Origin: an uncultured Clostridia bacterium
GTDB lineage: Bacteria; Bacillota; Clostridia; Oscillospirales; Acutalibacteraceae
Assembly (NCBI GenBank): GCA_937888485.1
Contig: CALAQQ010000069.1
Coordinates: forward strand, 1-15,657
Length of the DNA stretch: 15,657 nucleotides
Direction: 5' to 3'
Shown: in pieces, positions 13,417 to 15,657 of the stretch
Layout: every line of letters begins with the position of its first letter
Position numbering within the stretch: position 1 is the stretch's first letter
Position numbers and translations under genes: made by a program
The notes under the pieces: generated by a model
What the model saw: the letters and a program-made list of their open reading frames with translations, nothing else
Told to the model about the DNA's origin: nothing
The model's database searches: none

Positions 13417-13788
13417 TCACGTTTCGTAGAGCACCTGCACCATCTCAATAATATCCTCGACACTCATACCTGCACTCTTACTATCACGAATCAAATCCTC
13501 GTATCGTTGTTCCAAGCCTCGCATCTGCTTTTCCTTCAAAATATCATTATTCTGTTTGCACACATAAAAACCACGTCCTGGAATGGATTGTAACACCCCT
13601 TCCTTCTCCAGCTCTTCATAAGCGCGCTTCGTCGTAATCACACTCACCTGTAAATCTCTTGCAAGCACACGGATAGAAGGCATTCCTTCCCCTTCCCGTA
13701 ATTCTCCGGACACTACCGCATCTCTTATTTGATTGATAATTTGCTCATATATCGGCAAATTCATTGTTGTTGATATTATAATTTTCAT
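13417..13788 (-). CDS. GntR-family (YtrA subfamily) transcriptional repressor
   Basis: This 123-residue DNA-binding protein has a GntR winged helix-turn-helix at 13-77: PIYEQIINQIRDAVVSGELREGEGMPSIRVLARDL, then VSVITTKRAYEELEKEGVL with the wing SIPGRGFYV. There is only a short helical tail (about 45 residues) instead of a ligand domain. That size and layout define the YtrA subfamily, dimeric repressors of ABC transporter operons such as Bacillus ytrABCDEF, often induced by cell-wall antibiotics. The ATG overlaps the upstream permease stop by four bases (ATGA), and GGTGAG lies ahead of it. The likely target is the palindrome at 15435-15484 leading the cassette, implying autorepression. Confidence 0.92.
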   Translation of the reverse strand: MKIIISTTMNLPIYEQIINQIRDAVVSGELREGEGMPSIRVLARDLQVSVITTKRAYEELEKEGVLQSIPGRGFYVCKQNNDILKEKQMRGLEQRYEDLIRDSKSAGMSVEDIIEMVQVLYET

Positions 13789-14486
13789 GCTCTCACCTTA
13801 CCACTTTCCAACCATCTGCTCTTTTCATAATCCGCATAGAAACTTACCATATTCTTAAAATATTTTCTGTGAAAATGATAAGATACCAAAAAGGAAATAA
13901 TACATGTCATCACAACCACTACAACCAGTGCAGTGCTTTCACCGGTAACATTTTCCATAATACAAGAAACGATTGTCACGACTACTAATTCCACAATTAG
14001 AGCTAAAAAAATAATCCAAACCTTGCATTCGTGTTTCTTCTCGAAATACGGTAAATATCCAAAAAGATATGTCACATTGCCAACAAACAGAATCCATAAC
14101 AAACAATTGAGACCAATCAGATTCTTTGGTATATCTAATTCTCCTTTTCCTAATATAACTGGTGTACATAGTAAAACAGATATATATATCATCACTAAGA
14201 ATATCCAAAACCAGGCATTAAAAGTCACCAGCTTCTCTCGATCACTTCTAGAAAAGGGAAGTAAAAAAACGTTATCTGGAAGTCGTTTCATATCAAACGC
14301 ACTACTTACACCAATAACTGCCGGTGCAACCCATACACCAGACATCTGATCTACCGTATCCCATATACTTTCACCTTCACCGATAAAAAAATGTTCTAGC
14401 AAAAAGAATACAACAAAGACGATTGTCAACTGTACGATGATACATGCTGATTTAGTTAAAACATTTCGCAATAACATTCTTTGCAT
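13785..14486 (-). CDS. ABC transporter permease-type membrane protein (module 1)
   Basis: This 233-residue integral membrane protein has six predicted transmembrane segments: about 13-32, 50-62, 90-110, 124-144, 154-176 and 184-204. It ends in a basic tail (YHFHRKYFKNMVSF...). It matches no family I can name, but in this setting it is the membrane partner of ATPase 1. GGGAGGA is 7 bases before the ATG. The start overlaps the ATPase 1 gene by 35 bases, and the end overlaps the GntR gene by four. Such overlaps indicate one tightly coupled transcript. Substrate is unknown. Confidence 0.75.
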   Translation of the reverse strand: MQRMLLRNVLTKSACIIVQLTIVFVVFFLLEHFFIGEGESIWDTVDQMSGVWVAPAVIGVSSAFDMKRLPDNVFLLPFSRSDREKLVTFNAWFWIFLVMIYISVLLCTPVILGKGELDIPKNLIGLNCLLWILFVGNVTYLFGYLPYFEKKHECKVWIIFLALIVELVVVTIVSCIMENVTGESTALVVVVVMTCIISFLVSYHFHRKYFKNMVSFYADYEKSRWLESGKVRA

Positions 14487-15336
14487 GACTGTGTCCTCCC
14501 TTCACCATGTAATACATAAATTCTTGGATTGTTGGCGTTTTGCTCCTATAAGCATCGTCTAGTTTTTTATATTTTTGTTTTATCATCATGGCTGTTCCAC
14601 CATATGTACTCTCTTCGGTATGTATCACATAATCTTTCGATAAAAGCTTTAATTTGTAATTTTCCGCTGTCACAATTACAAATTTATCAAGTACCTGGTC
14701 CTTTTCATCAAAAAATAGTAGTTCCCCATCCTGTATATAAGCAAGATAATCTGCTATCCGGTCTAAGTCTTCTGTAATGTGGGTAGATACCAATACACTG
14801 TGTTCTCCATCCGATACCAGTTCTGCACAAATTTGATAAAACTCTTTGCGAAACTCCTCATCCATACCGCTGGTTGGTTCATCAAAGATAAAAAGCTTCG
14901 CATCATGGGAAAGGGCAAATGCCAACTGTAGCTTTATTAACATTCCCTTTGACAAGGTCTTAACCTTTTTCTTAGGGTTCAATTCAAATTGTTTCAAATA
15001 TTGCATGAAAAGCTTATGATCATAAGATTGATAAAACGGTCCATAATATTTTCCAACCAACTCCAAAGATAAATATTTCTCAAACATACAGGTATCCAAA
15101 ATCAAACCGAATTGTTCTTTTATATCTGCTTCCTGTGTGGCAAAATCCAATTCATTCACATTACAAACACCGGAATCCATAGAATACAAACCGATAATGG
15201 TCTTAATCAGCGATGTTTTTCCAGCACCATTTTCTCCAATCAAGCCACAAATATATCCCTTAGGTAAATGAAAATGAATATCCTTAAGTTCAAAACTTGA
15301 TATTCTCTTATTCACATGTTCTAATCGTAACATCAT
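14452..15336 (-). CDS. ABC transporter ATP-binding protein (module 1)
   Basis: This is an ATPase of about 294 residues. Motifs: Walker A GENGAGKTS at 34-42, signature LSKGM at 128-132, Walker B AKLFIFDEP at 146-154, D-loop SGMDE, and switch histidine H186 in VLVSTHITEDL. An additional 90-residue C-terminal domain follows, as in drug and bacteriocin exporters (YtrB/BcrA type). Two consecutive ATGs (15336 and 15333) follow AGAGGG; I chose the first, but the second has the better spacing, and a longer in-frame start at 15393 has no ribosome-binding site. It is the first gene of the cassette, transcribed from the promoter in the palindrome. Substrate is unknown, though a cell-wall-active peptide or drug is a fair guess from the family. 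Confidence 0.92.
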   Translation of the reverse strand: MMLRLEHVNKRISSFELKDIHFHLPKGYICGLIGENGAGKTSLIKTIIGLYSMDSGVCNVNELDFATQEADIKEQFGLILDTCMFEKYLSLELVGKYYGPFYQSYDHKLFMQYLKQFELNPKKKVKTLSKGMLIKLQLAFALSHDAKLFIFDEPTSGMDEEFRKEFYQICAELVSDGEHSVLVSTHITEDLDRIADYLAYIQDGELLFFDEKDQVLDKFVIVTAENYKLKLLSKDYVIHTEESTYGGTAMMIKQKYKKLDDAYRSKTPTIQEFMYYMVKGGHSHAKNVIAKCFN

Positions 15337-15434
15337 ATCCCTCTTTTCTCTTAGATAGTAGTATATACAATTGCAGGTCCATTTGTATTCCATAACAAAT
15401 GGTCTATTACAAATTTAAGTACTATAACAAAAAC

Positions 15435-15484
15435 AGCCTGTACATACACCGTATATATACATATATACAGAATATGCACAGGCT
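15435..15484 (-). promoter_or_regulatory. 50-bp imperfect palindrome over the cassette promoter: candidate GntR operator, possible SDR terminator
   Basis: The two 25-base halves match at 20 positions. Outer arms AGCCTGT/ACAGGCT and inner arms GTATATAT/ATATATAC share the centre at 15459.5. The inner element covers the -10 box, as expected for repression by the cassette's YtrA-like regulator. On the minus strand the hairpin is followed by GTTTTTG and could also end the SDR transcript. Confidence 0.7.
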
Positions 15485-15490
15485 TGTCAA
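15462..15490 (-). promoter_or_regulatory. Promoter of the GntR/ABC cassette
   Basis: TTGACA (15490..15485, perfect) and TATATA (15467..15462, 4 of 6) are separated by exactly 17 bases. The expected transcription start is about 15455, leaving a leader of about 120 bases before the first ATPase gene. Confidence 0.7.
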
Positions 15491-15498
15491 GACCTTTT

Positions 15499-15516
15499 CG
15501 TAAAGTGACGTAAAGT
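15499..15516 (-). repeat. 8-bp tandem direct repeat upstream of the -35 box
   Basis: Minus strand ACTTTACG-tc-ACTTTACG: two identical 8-mers with a 10-base period (one helical turn), ending 8 bases before the -35. This layout is typical of activator or response-regulator sites, but no such regulator is in the window. Confidence 0.5.
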
Positions 15517-15581
15517 CAATTTATAAATTTAAAATCAGTATTGTCTACCCATTAGTAAATCATTCATATTATGTCAACTCC

Positions 15582-15657
15582 CTATCTTGGAAATGCACCA
15601 TTATTTATATCCAAACACACTCCATTGATGTACTCTGGCGCCTCCACAGCTAACCAA
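15582..15657 (-). CDS. Short-chain dehydrogenase/reductase, C-terminal end only
   Basis: The last 24 codons of a leftward gene enter from the right edge: WLAVEAPEYINGVCLDINNG then AFPR and stop at 15584..15582. This is the usual end of FabG-type short-chain dehydrogenases (WLAS...YINGxxLDVNGG), in which the segment follows the catalytic Tyr/Lys region outside the window. Substrate cannot be told. A 97-base A+T-rich gap separates it from the palindrome that may terminate it. Confidence 0.75.
   Translation of the reverse strand, partial: WLAVEAPEYINGVCLDINNGAFPR

Noticed and set aside
15552..15580. Second TTGACA-like promoter just after the SDR stop
   Set aside because: A perfect -35 is present, but the element 17 bases on (TAATGG) is a poor -10; the promoter at 15462-15490 is much better.

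Overview
This window looks like a mosaic of three sequence types. Bases 1 to about 541 are the richest in G+C (two 60-base lines I counted gave 60% and 48%). They encode, on the minus strand, part of a Thr/Ser/Gly-rich protein that resembles gut-phage virion proteins. Bases about 545 to 11590 have moderate G+C (about 43% in one line) and a uniform codon style. Their gene families (rubredoxin/rubrerythrin, alanine racemase, Shine-Dalgarno-rich starts) suggest an anaerobic, Firmicutes-type gut bacterium, probably class Clostridia. Bases about 11600 to 15657 are A+T-rich (30-38% in two lines) and carry YtrA-type GntR/ABC transporter genes in the style of Lachnospiraceae. Both boundaries are abrupt. 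The left one cuts a gene and opens a second reading frame with no start codon. I cannot tell assembly chimerism from real insertion by sequence alone, and the taxonomy is inference.

Middle segment: a truncated propeller-like protein of unknown function (minus) is divergent from a two-gene plus-strand operon. That operon holds a DUF2156/LPG-synthase-C-like acyltransferase and a sugar-phosphate isomerase/epimerase-type TIM barrel, and it ends at a strong bidirectional terminator. Facing it is a compact six-gene minus-strand run with gaps of -4 to 14 bases: lipoprotein cyclophilin, SecB-like chaperone, neutral-ceramidase-like zinc hydrolase, TauE/SafE exporter, D-glutamate-cyclase-domain protein (DUF4392) and alanine racemase. 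It begins at a near-consensus promoter (TTGATA-N17-TATAAT). Its first half concerns folding and export at the envelope, and its last two genes concern D-amino acids. Upstream are a flavin reductase-rubredoxin-rubrerythrin fusion with its own promoter and terminator, and a type I mannose-6-phosphate isomerase.

Right segment: a six-gene minus-strand cassette in two modules. ATPase and permease come first, then a YtrA-like GntR repressor, then a second ATPase and permease, then a small helical protein. The leading promoter (TTGACA-N17-TATATA) lies in a 50-base imperfect palindrome that could be the GntR operator, and an 8-bp tandem direct repeat sits just upstream of the -35 box. The window ends in the last codons of a short-chain dehydrogenase.

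The items most worth a second look are the rubrerythrin fusion with an intact internal ribosome-binding site, the SecB-like gene in a Gram-positive-type operon, the alanine racemase/D-glutamate cyclase pair, and the promoter-operator palindrome. I saw no tRNA, rRNA, CRISPR array or insertion sequence.
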